This document shows positions 13,401-28,400 of a stretch of DNA of 64,000 nt, piece by piece (the first letter of the stretch is position 1; every line of letters starts with the position of its first letter). A program made the translations under genes and the position numbers. This DNA comes from Ctena decussata (taxonomy: Eukaryota; Mollusca; Bivalvia; Lucinida; Lucinidae). The DNA is taken from contig OZ022501.1 in assembly GCA_963989385.1 (NCBI GenBank), forward strand, positions 21,538,102 through 21,602,101. The letters run 5' to 3'. Below the pieces are notes generated by a model. That model saw nothing but the letters and a program-made list of their open reading frames with translations, made no database searches and was not told where the DNA came from.

Positions 13401-16400
13401 ACACAAACAAACACAATATTACCTTGAAATCTCCCACTTTCCTTCACCGAGAATATCAGAATCACATTGTCACATTCCTGAAAATAGAAATGTTACCATT
13501 TCTTCCTTCTGCCCTCGTATTAGTACTTCATGCCTAAATTTACATATCTATAAATTAGATTGAGTTAAAAATATTTGATTGCCAAAGATATGACAAATGC
13601 ATCTGACTACAAGTTCTAGCAACATTAATTACAGTCCTTCCTAATGCTTAAAATCATAATTTAATTTCAATGAAATTCTCCTACATAAATTTCACAAACA
13701 AAAAAAAATTGTATGTGCATGCCACCATTTATTTTTTCTCAGGCAGTGTTTTTTTCTCTATGTAAGTGGTGCCCATAAAAGGCATCAGTCCCAATTCAAA
13801 ATAGTGTCTTTTTTTCCGAACTGCAAGTTGAAAAATTCCCAACTGCAGGAAGAAATTTTCTAGGGACCATCTAACAAAGCATAAATTTACATGCTTGCTT
13901 AGAAAACTGGCAGATATATAGCAATAATTGAATGTAACTATTATATATTCAGTAGCATGTCCCCTATCCCACCACATGCATACGACGCAATTTTCCAAAT
14001 TCCGTGGGCAGCGGCACCATTCCCAAAATAGTGGAAAAAATCACTGCTTATAACACTTTTAAAACAACAATTTACCATATTTTTCACACAGATATTACAT
14101 AGTGTACAAAATTTATCATTATCTACCTTGTATGCTTGATTTAGTCTTGCCTCATTCTGTGGTGGGGTAGACCACACCCCTTTGGCTTTGGCTAGAGCAA
14201 CATTTTCATGATTGTTACTCTTGATCAAATAGTAGCGGGCATTCTTGAACAGGTACTTGATTTTCTTCTTCCTCTCTGAAAAAATAAATTAAATTTCCAG
14301 ATATAAAGGAGTAACAGGGATACTTCTGGGATAATTTTCAATATTTTTACATCAAAGCATATGCTGTGACCCCTCATTATAACCGTCTCTCAGAGACGGT
14401 TCTAAAGGGGTGTCAAAACATATATTTTTGTTGAGAAGTAAGAAAAATAATCTTTGAATTATCCTTATTCATCCTCTTATCTGGAGCTCTGAATTAATAA
14501 AGTTAACAATACCATACAAGAATACAATCAGTACCATGAGACAGATATGGTATAGCAAATGCAAATGTCTGCCTGCCCATATGTGCTGTCTGATTAGTGT
14601 GCTCTGTCCAAATCAACATCCTATGTATTCTGAGAATATACAATTTACAAGTATGGATAACTTTTGAATTCCTGCTTGCTTCTTTGGAAACCAAAGCCTT
14701 TTTAAAAGGTATCTACTCTTACCCTCTCCTGGAGAGTGTAAACTTGACAAAAGTTTACCCCACTGTCGCAAAAACCTGAAAAGTAATACATACGTCCCAT
14801 TTCTGTTAGTTGCAGGTGAGACAAAACTAACAAAGCTGCCCAACATAAAGAGTGACAATGCAGCTTAAATATATGATCTTCACCATCAGCACGATGCATG
14901 TGTATTATGCTTATAAAGAAGTTCAAATGCCAAGTACATTTCTGATGGTGTGAGTTAAGGAAACTGATAGTTTGATGACAATAACCGGAGCTCTAGATAA
15001 GAGGGGTATTTGATGATAACTGAGGGATAATTTTTTTATTTCTCATTGAAACTATATGTTGTGACCCCTCATCTGAACCGTCTCATCATCGAGACGGTTC
15101 AGATGAGGGGTCACAACTTAGGGTTTTATGCAAAATTAACAAAAATTACTCCTAATTAGCACTAAATACTCCTTATCTAAAGCTCTTCAATAACTACTGG
15201 TAATGTCTAATGAATGAAATAAAAAACAATTGCCAAATGAGACTCACCCTTTGCTTCATCTTCTTCCCCACTGTCATGTTCACTGCCCCCTTCATTGTCC
15301 GACTTCTCCTCAGCCTCACTCTCTTCCCGGTCCCACTCTATTGGGGATATCCCTCGGCCTTCTGAGGATTTCCTCTTACGGGACCTGGACCCCTCACCAT
15401 CACCCTCATGTTCTGATTCTGACAGCAAGAAAATGGGATGGATGAGTCAAACATATCTCCAGATAAAGGTGTATCTGATGATCATTCTGAGATCTACCAG
15501 TGACAAAAATTTACAGTGACTCGTCACAAAAACTGCCTTGGTGAATGGTCACAATATTGAGCCACGACAAAAGAAAACCAACAAAGTGGTTGTGCACCAA
15601 GCGCAGACTCAGATTAGCATGGGCATCTGCCCAGTCTTATCAGAGTCTTTGCTTTGCACTTAAAGGGTAGCTATTAAAGGGTCTAAGCTAGCTCCATGCG
15701 GACAAGGAGGACTCTAATAAGACTTGGCGGATGCCCAGGCTGATCTGAGTCTGCCCTGGGTGCACACTGCTTTGTTGGTTTTCTCGTGTCGTGGCTCATT
15801 TTAAATTTTATGCACATACAAAAAAATTATTCCAGAATTACAGGTCTCATCGAATACTACCCTCATTTGCAACTCCTGACAGGTTATTTATTTCTATGTG
15901 ATCTTAAAGTCATGTTCCATATCCATATTAACTGCAGCATACTTATCACATGTACCATATTCATTATTTTGAAAATTTATGACAATGTGCCATTATTTTT
16001 ATTAACCAGACTTTCGTATAATCTTATTAATTCTTCATTTGCCACTGCCTTACATTTTTGCGAGTTGAAATGTTGTAAACCTTTATTTTTTCTCTTGCCT
16101 TTTCATAATTTTACGAGAAAGACGTTTCTACTGAAACAAATCACCACTAAAAGGTCAGCCTGAAAAAACTTCACAGCTTTCCAGTGATTTGGAAAAATAT
16201 GTAACCACACATGCATTTTCATTTTCTTTATGCCTTTCTGACTATTTTCTCTCTCTGCTCTGTGTCATGAGTATTCCTCCAATTTTTGTTTTCCTGACTA
16301 TTTTACAACTCCTTTATATTTAAACTTGAATCTTGCAGAGTCCTGAATAAATTTTGCAGTTTCAAGAGTGCTTCCAAATTCTAAGTCTGGCAAACGACTC

Positions 16401-19400
16401 ATCTTCCAATGTGCTAGCACCATTCGGTTTTGGCTTCACATGCCAATTTGCCAAAAAATACAAAATTTTTGTCCTTGATAAATCAAGTCCAGAAATGAGA
16501 AAAAATTATCGACTATAGGTGTTAAATGCAAATAATCAGCCCGATCAAACAAACTGCCACAAAAACGTCTGTGACTACTATACTAAAATCCAACAATTAA
16601 TAGTTGCAAAAAATTGCTTAGAAAAACTTAATAATTCGCATACAGTATGATCACTCTTAGAAATTCTCTTCATGCTATTATCATGAAGCTGACTATCACT
16701 TTCATTCCGTATTTGTGAAATCATATTTAACATGTTCATTTAAGTCATCTAGAATGTTAAAAAAATAAACATGCTAATATAACAAATACATGTATACTAT
16801 GGGGCAAATCAGCACGTCACAATACATGTAATTTTCCTGAAACAAACATTATTTTTCTACCATTGGCCTCTGATCCAGCAACTGATAAGACATCATGCTC
16901 TGCCCTCTCTCGGCCCCTAGCACTCTCATCCTCATCGAAGTCCTGTTCCATAACTTCTGGATTTGCTATCTCCTCAATTATCTGCCCTTTCTTCACTGGC
17001 ATTTCTTCCAGACTGATCTCGGCCTCGTTCCCTTTACTGTCGTCCAAGTTCTGACTCTCTGCCTCTGTTGACAGTACAACATGGTTACCACTTCTTGCGT
17101 TTGTATATATATGGCCATTCTTGCTTAATATGTTTTCCAAATATGGCTAGTATTGCCAAATATGGCTAGAATTCTGTGACAACCAAACAACAACCTGTAC
17201 AACATCTAAAAGCATACTTTTGTCGACTGCAATGAGCTAAGTGACAAGTACAAAATGTCAATGCATGTGGATAAATACAGTGACAATACAGATTTTTAAA
17301 TATGCATGATGGATTATAAATAGAAAGACAGTGGTGAGAAAAGGAGTACTAACAGCTATTAAGGTGGCATGCTATTAAAATCAACTGGAAGGTAACCACA
17401 GCTCCAAATAAAGTTAGTTTTCAATGACAAGTCTGAGAATATGGTTCTATTTCTCCAAAAAAAGAAAATGTATGATGTGGCCCCTCCCTTATATATATTA
17501 GGGGCCACTTTTTTATGGAGATTGACCGGCCATTACCTCAGAATTATCTTAGTCTTTATCTAAAGCTCTACCTACTATTTCAATACAGATCAAAAAGCGA
17601 GAACTAACAAATATGCAGCAATGTTTATCATGCATGTGTTATAAAGAAAAGAATTTCTAGTGCTATAGACATGCACTTCAGCATGTTAAAAGAATCAAAA
17701 GTAGAGAAAGCTAGTGAAGTATGAAAAATACAAAAATAATATGAACATTACCACTGAAAATGACCAGTCACCTAAATTGGCCTCTTCTGAATCTAATCTC
17801 ATACTAATCTTACCAGCTGACTGATTTTTAATTAACCGACAAGGCCACGATTTTCTCAATCTATGGTAAAGCAGTATTTAGACAAGTGTTAACAAGACCT
17901 ACAGTTAGCCTGACAATGCCCTGCCCGTCATATGAAAACCCTTGACCTGCTTTGACACAAAGTGGGACCGAGGCCAAAGTGACTGTAATAGCTCCTCCAA
18001 TACTTCGCACAGGTAAGCTGAAAACACTCATCAGTAAGATATCGGACAATAACAGTGATACTAAAGCTGCAAATTGTTTCCTGTCATTTTGAAAGTAAAG
18101 TAGGCATGGTAATACATGATTAACTAACCAATGTATACAGGTCTTCTGAACCATCATATACTCTTGACCTTGACCGAGAGGGGTGGAGACAGTACTCTGT
18201 AAAAACTTTTGGGCCAATAATTTAGGATGATCAGCATTCATTGGTTAAGTTGATATGTGTCTTTTAACAACTTGAACCAAATCATCCAGTGTGGTGGATG
18301 CAGATTCTGACACTGATGCCAAACAGTGTGACTACAACAGCTCTATTGCTGCTTGGTATGGACAAGGTAATGGAGTCTCTAATTAGGCTGTAAACCCACA
18401 GACTTGGCCGGGATTTTTGCAGTTCACTTGTAAACTTTTCACCTACTAGATACAATAAACATATGAGCCACGACACGAGAAAACCAACAAAGAGACTGTG
18501 CGCCCAGCGCAGACTCAGATCAGCCTGGGCATCCGCCCAGTCTGATCAGAGTCTTTGCTGTCCACATGGTGGTAGCTTAGACCCTTAGCTACCATTTAGG
18601 CGCTTAGTGAAGAGTCTGATCAGACTGGGTGGATGCCCAGGCTGATCTGAGTCTGCGCTGGGCGCACAACCACTTTGTTGGTTTTCTCGTGTCGTGGCTC
18701 ATATAAGCAAGGCAAAAGCTCACAACTTAGTTCAATCACCAAAGCATGCAGTAAAATACTTGTACCAGTATGAAATATTCATCATTATGTCTCTCAGAAC
18801 TGAAGTGTGACTGGCTTTAACTATCAACTGTCATCTCTAGCTGTAGCCACCCAAGCCCCAGATAAAGAGAGAATTTTGATGTGTTTTTTATTTATTTCCT
18901 ATTTACAGAATTCAAATATATGTTGTGACCCACTCCCTCTGTGAAATATTTTTAATGCTAGGTCAAAGCATGTTTTTATGGAAATTTCACAGAAATTATC
19001 CCCAACTATCACCAAATCTGGAAATCTGAGTGTCAAACAATGACTCCCCATCTTTCTGATATAAAGGGCTTCCGATGATGATTCAGGTCCTGAACAGCTG
19101 AGGCCATCAAAGCTTATAGTGAATCTGTTCTCAGCTTAGAGAAACCACCGATCATTGGGATTTCAAGCAAGATGATTTAGACTGCCTCTTATGAGCCCAG
19201 GTAAGGCAAAGTTTTGATAGTTTAAATGTATTTATATTGCCATTATTGGCTATATGACACAGATAAGGGGTTGGTCTACAATTTCTTACATTACAGCCCT
19301 TTTCCAATACACAGGGGAAGGGCTGAAACTAATTTAAGGAACAAGCACTGAAGTTTCCATGATTGTTAGATAATTACTGAAGCAGCCTCTGACCCCTCCC

Positions 19401-22400
19401 CTCAACTACAAACCCTTTGCCTACAATACACAGTTCCGAGAATAGCTGCTAAGCTCCGCCTGCTTAGTTACTGTTACTACGTCTCACAAGCTTTACACAA
19501 ATATGGCAGAAAAACAAATGACAAATGCAAGTTCTGCTAAATGTTGGCGATCTATAGCGAAGCATCAGCCTCCTCATAACCTACACATGGCAGTTGGCGC
19601 ATCATGCATTTCTGATGCGTTCTGTTCTTGCAGAGCAGGTCAAGTTTATTAAAAGTGGTATTAGTTGTTTTCTTTAAACAGGTTTTCATCCCTTCATTAA
19701 CTGTAAGGTAAATCACGGACTTATGTTGGATATTTGCCACGTGTGGTTTGTTTGTGAGACTATGTCACGTGCTAAGTTGTCATTGCATTGGTCAGGTATA
19801 TGCTATCATGTGATTTTGAGTGACATTCTGGGTGTGGCTCGGAACTGTGTATTGCACTACCTTGTGCTTTTGCTTGTTGTTTCTAATGAGGAGTCATGGC
19901 GCTTTTTTTTTAAAGAGATCAAGATAAATGACCCAATCACTTTCTAAAGCTCTGCCTAACAGAAGAAACTAATGTACTTAATAATGAAGGTGCCCCTTAA
20001 AATAATCAGATGGCCTGCATGTTCAGCTTGTCTGTTTAGCAGATATCCCTGGAAACATATAATTAGGTCAGTTTCTGTAAAGCTGGCCATTGTGACCTAG
20101 CTTGTAGCCAGTGATCTAAGTGGTGTCATGTACAGACTTTCCCTGGCTAGGGAGGTTGAGATAAAGTATAGCTCAGATGTCAACAGATAAACAAATGGAC
20201 AAACAAGTGTATTTACAGTATAAACAGGCTGATGGTATGCCCACTGCATATAGCACTGGTGACTATAGCACTGTTCTGGCAAACATAATGGCAAGACAAA
20301 GATCTAGACAAGTTGCATATCAGATGATAATTTGGCAAAAATTTAAGCCAAATACACTGAGACCCCTCATTATAACTGCCTTATCAAGACGATATTTATG
20401 AGGGATCAGGGCTCAGCCTAGAGGGCAATTTGGGAAAATAGTCTCCCGAAGCTGAGGGAGAAGTGAAAATTTATAGAACATCTACAATATAGGGAAATTA
20501 AAAATTTGGACCAAAACTTCTCTCAAAAGTGCATAAAATGTCGCAAAACTTCTCCCCATCTGAAAGCTCTAGGCTGACCCCTGAGGGTAATGTGTTTTAT
20601 TGAAATATAACAAAAAAATTAAGAAGAACAATAGACCCTCAAATTATCATAAAATTCAAATACAAAACTTCTCTAGAGCCCTGAAGCAACATACTGGCAC
20701 AAGTAGTTAGATGAGTTCTTACTACAGCACATGTACCTATGTTGGATTTGTCCATTTCAGAATCCTGAATATCCAACACATCCACATCTTTCATTCTTTC
20801 TTTATCAACACTTGTAATATCACTCTGAGTTGTTTCTGTGAAATATACATCAGAGCTCCAGATAAAGAGCATTTTTATGACAATTCTGAGATAATTATAA
20901 TTCATTCTCCATAAAAACATGTTGTGACCCCTCATAAGAACTGCCTAGAGACAGCTGAGTTCTACTGACGAGCTCAACGTTTTTCGTTTTTTCATGGAGA
21001 ACTGAAAAAAAAATCACCTTGGAATAATCATCTTATTAGCTTTCCTCATCTGTAAATCTGATTGGCAGTTAAGCAAATTTATATGGCATGACCCTTTACG
21101 AGCTGTTTGGTTGGTGTTAAGCAAATTTAAAAGTGCTTGTCATAGCTATTTGGTACATTTCCCTTCAACAGTTCTAACAGCTTTAAAAGGATACTATTTA
21201 TGAATAATCAAGGCATAGAACCAATACAAGAGTCATTTAATACTAGTAACAGTGTTACCATCAATCCATCATGCATATCTTACTGTAAATGACTTGTAAA
21301 ATATTTTACCAACAGAGTATGCCATAACGCTTATCAGTATCTTTTTAGCATGGCCGTTATTTAATGGCAGCGTTCATCCTGTGTGGGTAATGGACAATAC
21401 AGATACAAATATCCTGCATTAAAGCTCCGCTATTTGTAAAGGCGAAGCATAATGAACACAAACAAGCCAGTGCTCCAGACAAGAAGTGCAGTGATAATTT
21501 AGGGATTTTTCATTTTTCCTTATTTATCCATAAAAAGATATGTTGTGACTCCTCATTAGCATGATTAGAACCATCTCACCAAGGGGTCACAATGCATATT
21601 TACATTGAAAATAAGAAAAATTATCTTTGAATTATTCCTGTTTACCCTTCTTATCTGGAGCTATGATAAGCCTGAAGTCAAATGTGCAAACAACATTGAC
21701 CCACATCAACTGAATACCAGGAATCTACCGGTTTTCAGGCTAATCAGACTGCATATTAAAGGGGTGAGGCAATGCAGATATTTTTCTTATTTTGACACGA
21801 ATCCTGCCTTGTGGTCCCTCCCTCATTCTTAAAAGGGACAATAGTGTGTTTCCAAACCCTTTCCCATCCTCTGCAGCTGTATATAAGCAAGCATTTTATT
21901 CACCAAGAATGTGCAGGCTTGACTAAATAAGTGAATGTTGCATAAAGTTGTTTGGTTGTCACAAATTCTGATGAATTCATATCAGACACAGAAATTCAAA
22001 ATTGAGAGATTGATAATTACAGTACATGTATTTCATAAGCACTATGAAAGGAATATTATATCATTCCAAGTTTTTTTTTCTAGACCCCAGAATGTGCAGG
22101 CTTGCATGAAACAAGTAGCCCAAAGGGCAACAATTGCTCACCTGAGAGACATTGTAAACCTATAGGAATATTTAAGATGCTCAAGGGCAGCTAACTCCAC
22201 AGTCAGTGGTCCAATCAGGCTGAAAATTAAACTCATCCAAAACATTATGTATGCCCTCATTTAATATATGCAAGTTTAAAAAGTATCCGATCAAGAGCAC
22301 AATAGACAGAGCTGTCAAGGGCAGCTAACTTCGTAGTGGTTGGCCTGATCTGGCCAAAATTTGAACTTGTTTAAGAAATTATGCATTTCCTCATTACCTG

Positions 22401-25400
22401 CAAGTTTGAAAAGGATCGAATCAGTAGAAACCAAGAAAAAGTGGCAACACTGATTTTTTGGATGCTCAGGGCAGGTACTCCATAGTCAGTGGTGGGATCT
22501 AGCCAAAATGCTAACTAATCCAAGCTTTTATGCATATCCTCATTACCTGCAAGTATGAAGAGGATCCGATGAAAAATGAAAATGTGATGACATTGTTTTC
22601 TCCATTATAAGACTATGGGATTTTTTTCAAACACTCAAGGGCAGCTAACTCCGTAGTCTGTGCTCAAATCCACCCAAATTTCGAACTCATCCAAGCTCTT
22701 ATGTATGTCATCATTACCTGCAAGTATGATAAGGATCTAATCAAAAACCTTGATTGCAGAACCCTGAAAGTCAAACTTGCTCGAGATATTGTCATGCCCT
22801 ACATTTCTGTGAATTTATTTTAAAATCCGTTGAGAAATGTAGGTGCTAGAGCCATGACAAAGTTTTTCTAAAAATAGCCACAGTGACCTTGACCTTGGAC
22901 ACAGCATCCTGAAAGTCTAACTTGCTTGAGATATTGTCATACCCTACATTTGTGTCAAGTTATTTCAATATCCATGGAGAAATGAAGGTGCTAAGGCAAT
23001 GACAAAGTTTTTCTAAAAATAGCCACAGTGACCTTGACCTTGGGCGCAGCACCCTGAAAGTCAAACTTGCTCGAGATATTGTCATGCCCTACATTTGTGT
23101 GACTTTATTTTAAAATCCATGGAGAAATGTAGGTGCTAGAGGGCTGACAAAGTTTTTCTAAAAATAGCCAAAGTGACCTTGACCTTGGGCGCAGCACCCT
23201 GGAAGTCAAACTTGTTTGAGATATTGTCATGCCCTACATTTGTGTGAAGTTGATATAAAATCCGTTGAGAAATGGCGGCGCTACAGCGAGACCAAGTTTT
23301 TCTAAAAATAGCCACAGTGACCTTGACCTTGGGTGCAGCACCCTGAAAGTCAAACTTGCTCGAGATATTGTCATGCCCTACATTTGTGTGAAGTTATTTT
23401 AAAATCTGGTGAGAAATGTAGGTGCTAGAGCGCTGATAAAGTTTTTCTAAAAATAGCCACAGTGACCTTGACCTTGGGCGCAGCATCCTGAAAGTCGATC
23501 TCGCTCGAGATATTGTCATGCCCTACATTTGTGTGAAGTTATTTTAAAATCTGCTGAGAAATGTAGGTGCTAGAGCGATGACAAAGTTTTTCTAAAAATA
23601 GCCACAGTGACCTTGACCTTGGGCACAGCATCCTGAAAGTCTAACTTGCTTGAGATATTGTCATACCCTACATTTGTGTCAAGTTACTTAAAAATCCATG
23701 GAGAAATGAAGGTGCTAGGGCAATGACAAAGTTTTTCTAAAAATAGCCACAGTGACCTTGACCTTGGGCACAGCACCCTGAAAGTCAAACTTGCTCGAGA
23801 TATTGTCATGCCCTACATTTGTGTGAAATTATTTTAAAATCCATGGAGAAATGTAGGTGCAAGAGCGCTGACAAAGTTTTTCTAAAAATAGCCACAGTGA
23901 CCTTGACCTTGGGTGCAGCACCCTGAAAGTCAAACTTGCTCGAGATATTGTCATGCCCTACATTTGTGTGAAGTTATTTTAAAATCTGCTGAGAATTGTA
24001 GGTGCTAGAGCGCTGACAAAGTTTTTCTAAAAATAGCCACAGTGACCTTGACCTTGGGCGCTGCGTCCTGAAAGTTGAACTCGCTCGAGATATTATCATG
24101 CCCTACATTTGTGTGAAGTTATTTTAAAATCTGCTGAGAAATGTAGGTGCTAGAGTGCTGACAAAGTTTTTCTAAAAATAGCCACAGTGACCTTGACCTT
24201 GAGCCCAGCATCCTGAAAGTTGAACTTGCTCGAGATATTGTCATGCCCTACATTTGTGTGAAGTTATTTCAAAATCTGTTGAGAAATGTAGGCAATAGAG
24301 CGATGACAAAGTTTTTCTAAAAATATGTGATGACATTGTTTTCTCCATTATAACACTATGGGATTTTTTTCAAACGCTCAAGGGCATCTAACTCCGTAGT
24401 CTGTGCTCGAATCCGGCCAAATTTCGAACTCATCCAAGCTCTTATGTATGTCATCATTACCTGCAGGTATGATAAGGATCTAAGCAAAAACAGTTGAGAA
24501 AACGTGATGACGCCATTTTCCCCATTATAACCCTATGGGATTTTTTTTCAAACGCTCAAGGGCAGCTAACTCCGTCGTCTGTGCTCGAATCCGACCAAAT
24601 TTCGAACTCATCCAAGCTCTTGTGTATGTCATCATTACCTGCAAGTATGATAAGGATCTAATCAAAAACAGTTGAGAAAACGTGATGACGCCGTTTTCCC
24701 CATTATAACCCTATGGGGGCTATCTGTTGCCATGGAAACCAGAGTTCTGAGCTGATCGGCACCAAAACCTAATGCAGCCTTTCCCCCACCCAAATGATGC
24801 TTCAGATAAAATTTGATTGCGATTGGCCCACTGGTCTCTGAGATATTTATGTTTGAAAGTGTTGACGCACCCACACACCCACGGACGCACGGACGGACGA
24901 CGGCTCGACTCCCATCCTATAAGCTCACCTCTGAGCCTTCGGCTCAGGTGAGCTAAAAAGAAATAGTTACTTATAGCTGTTTGGTTGTCACAAGCTCATA
25001 CCAGAGACCCAGAAAATAAAAGTTTTGAATGTGACAACTATATTTATATATGATATTATATGCAATGAGAAAGCAATCTTTTATCATCCCCAAAATGTTT
25101 CATCATAATCTAGAGCTCTGAATTGATGATCTTTATCACAATTTTCCTAATTAAGCTGTATGGATACAATTGCAGGGGAAGAAACTTTTCCGTTTTCACT
25201 TTCTGTCCCCATTCTCAATGAGGGTCTTCTCTTAAAAGGAAGAATTTGCTCCTAGTGGAGCAAATTCTTTCCTTTAAGAGTGGACCCATATTTGGAATGG
25301 CTTTGTCATCCAGGTTGTTGTTGTGTTATTGTTTAACGTCCACAGTAAACAGCTATGGTCATGTCGGGACGGTCAGTTAACCTAACCACACTATTCCTGG

Positions 25401-28400
25401 GCAGGCTTAGACCTCCTAAGCGGTTAACCAGTACTAAGTGGACTTACTTTCACCAGTCACTGACAACTGCCCTTCTTGAATCAGAGGAAGGAGAAATGAA
25501 AGTAAGTGGCCGGATGAGTATATTGAACCCAGGACCTCTAGCTTATGTCAGACGCCCTACCGACTGCGCTACACGGCCGGCTTGTCATCCAGGGAAGCAA
25601 CCACTGTCACCAAAGTTATTTCCCTTTGTGAAAATGGCAGAGAAACCTGTAGGTGTACCCATTCACTTTAAAAGAAGCTTATGGCAGTGTAAACGAGCCA
25701 CGACATGACAAAACCAAGAAAATGGCATGTGCGCCCAGCGAAGACTGAAATCAGCCAGGGCAGCCACTCAGTCTGATCAGAGTCTTCGGTAACTCCATGT
25801 GGACAGCGAAGATGCTGATCAGACTGAGGAGATGCAAAAAAAATACCTGTGCTGCTGAAATAAACAATGTATATGTCCATCCCATATAGGAACACAGTAG
25901 TTTTGCACTCCTTTGCTTTTAAATTCTTTTAAAAATAGTGATTCTGTACCATATTCATGAATTCATGCAGCAGGTTCACATCTAGATTAACTACTTTTAT
26001 TTACCGGTAATAAATAATACTTCTATCAGATTTCCTATACTGACAGATGATCAAAACTGTTCTGGCTGATATCTAATGCACCTCAAGTGTATTTAACCTA
26101 AAAATTCAGCCTGCCTTACCTGGTTCCCTTTTCTCTTCTGGTTCCACTTTCTTCTTTTTCACAACTTTCTTCACAACCTTCTTCACTACCTTAGTTGGTG
26201 TCTTCACTTTTTCACCCTCTGAGATAATACAAATACATACCAAAATTACCGTAAAAGTTCTAAAGTACTGGGACAGAGAAGTCTCAGCAGTCTGATCAAG
26301 ACCCATACTGTTTGCCATTCCATCTGCATCTTTCTATTGCATTACTGCACTGTAAAATCAAACTGTTTCATTTTTGGGACAATCACAGTAATTTTTTTCG
26401 GTGTGCCAATTTTTAAAAATTTTACAGTACATGTACCTTAAATGTAGATAAATCCTTGATTAACAACCTCAATCAACACTCTTCTCTTCAAATCATAAAG
26501 GATGGTCAGACTTGATGCATCTTATGGATTTGTTTCATTGAGCCTATTGGGGAACATCTTCACGAGAATTGGACTAAAAAAACTGATACTGAACAATTGA
26601 GCCGCGACACGAGAAAACCAACAATGTGGTTGTGCGCCCAGCGCAAACTCAGGTCAGCCTGGGCATCCGCCCAGTTCGACCAGACTCTTCGTTTTGTGCT
26701 CAAAGGGTAGCTAATGGTCTAAGCTACCTCCATGCAGACAGCGAAGACTCTGATCAGACAGGGCGGATGCCCAGGCTGATCTGAGTCTGCGCTGGGCGCA
26801 CAACCACATTGTTGGTTTTGTCGTGTCGCGGCTCAATTCTTGAAACAAGCGGGCCAAGATGGTTGACTTCTAGGCCAGGGCTGAACAATAGCCTTCATAT
26901 TGTGACAGCTTGACCAGTTATTACAATGAATATCCGAGTTTGAACAAGCTTGTGGTGCTATTAGCAATGGATCACATTAATAGTGCAGACCCTGTCTTCT
27001 CTCAAGCAGCCAAAAGGAAGTCACAAACGTCATTCTCCTTGTAAAAATGGTGGAAAAAAACAACAACATTGGGGTGTACCAAAACACCTTAAATAAAATT
27101 TCAACACAACCCCAACTTCACTGCAAGATATTTGTTATTTTTTTACTTTGAAAAATAATACAGAGCTTTGGAAAAAATATCCATTTTCAGGATACAGGGT
27201 AGACTTTAGTGGTAACCTTGGGTATTTCACCACTAAAACTGACCCTGTACTCTGGTCCCTATTTTGCATTTTCAGTGAACACCATCCAATCTCACCTTTT
27301 GCAGCCTCAGCTGTTTTTGTAGTCTTTGCAGTAGTAGCCGATACCTTCTTTTTCTTTGCTGGGGGACCCTCGTCCTTTGTCTCAGCTTTTTCCTCAGTCT
27401 CAGTTTTAACCTCTTCCCTTTTAGCAGTTTCAGCACTTGGAACTTTTTTCTTTACAACTTTCTTGGTGGTAGTGCCTGGTTTCTTTGTCACAGTTTTTGT
27501 TTTTTTAACAACTGTTTTAGTTGTTCCTGACTTTGGCTTTGTTACTGTCTTTTTCACTGTTTTAGGCTCTGTCATAACAGAAAACATTAGAATAGTTTAA
27601 CCCTATTGCACTCAGAAAGGCCAAAACTCCATGGAGTTTTGGCCTTTCTAAGTGCAATAGGGTTAAACACTCAGAAAGGCCAAAACTCTATGAAGATTTG
27701 GCCTTTCTAAGTGCAATAGGGTTAAACACAGGTTAACCCATGAATACCTAGCACCCCATAAAATGGACATTTGCAAAAGGGTAGATGCAGTTCAGACTCT
27801 GCAGAATGTGGCATCTGATCAGGGCATACACTGTTTGCATTTAATACAGCAATTCCAGAACAAGACACATACAGGATAGCTCCCACAGCGCCTTGCTCAT
27901 CACATAATAAAACTTTGGCATAAAAGTGTAACACCCACCTCAACGCCGACATCAGGGTGACAAAAATAGCTCCCTATCCTTTTGTACAGGCGAGCTAAAA
28001 ATTACCTTTAAAATCAAATCTGACATCCCTCAAACTGGAACTTACCTTACTGAACAATGATAAATAGAGGAGTCCATTAGGCGCCAACAGGTCAAGGCCA
28101 CAGTATTTACCCTAAACCAATGCTTGTCAATTATCCTCCACTTCAACATTTCCTGAATTTTCTCCAATTTTCCCCTGACATTTTACACCTTTTCCATACC
28201 ATTTTCATGGAACCAACAGCTGACTATACTCTTTACTTCAAGCTGAAGTCTTCAACAGTACTAACTGTATTACTTGGAAATTTTGGGGGTGGGGGCTGCT
28301 CTTAAATGGAAGAATTTGCTCCCTAGGGGGAGCAAATTCTTTGCTTTATGAGTAGCCCCATATGAGGGTAGGGATGACCTTGGACTGTTTCTCTAAACAG

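Noticed and set aside
17861..18241. 126-codon minus-strand ORF with some hydrophobic stretches
   Set aside because: It lies in a YTHDC1 intron on the same strand without splice sites in phase, and no motif is recognisable. Its length is compatible with chance in a 64-kb window.
27148..27600. 150-codon plus-strand ORF
   Set aside because: It is the antisense shadow of the Lys-rich YTHDC1 exon b (AAG/AAA codons read as CTT/TTT).
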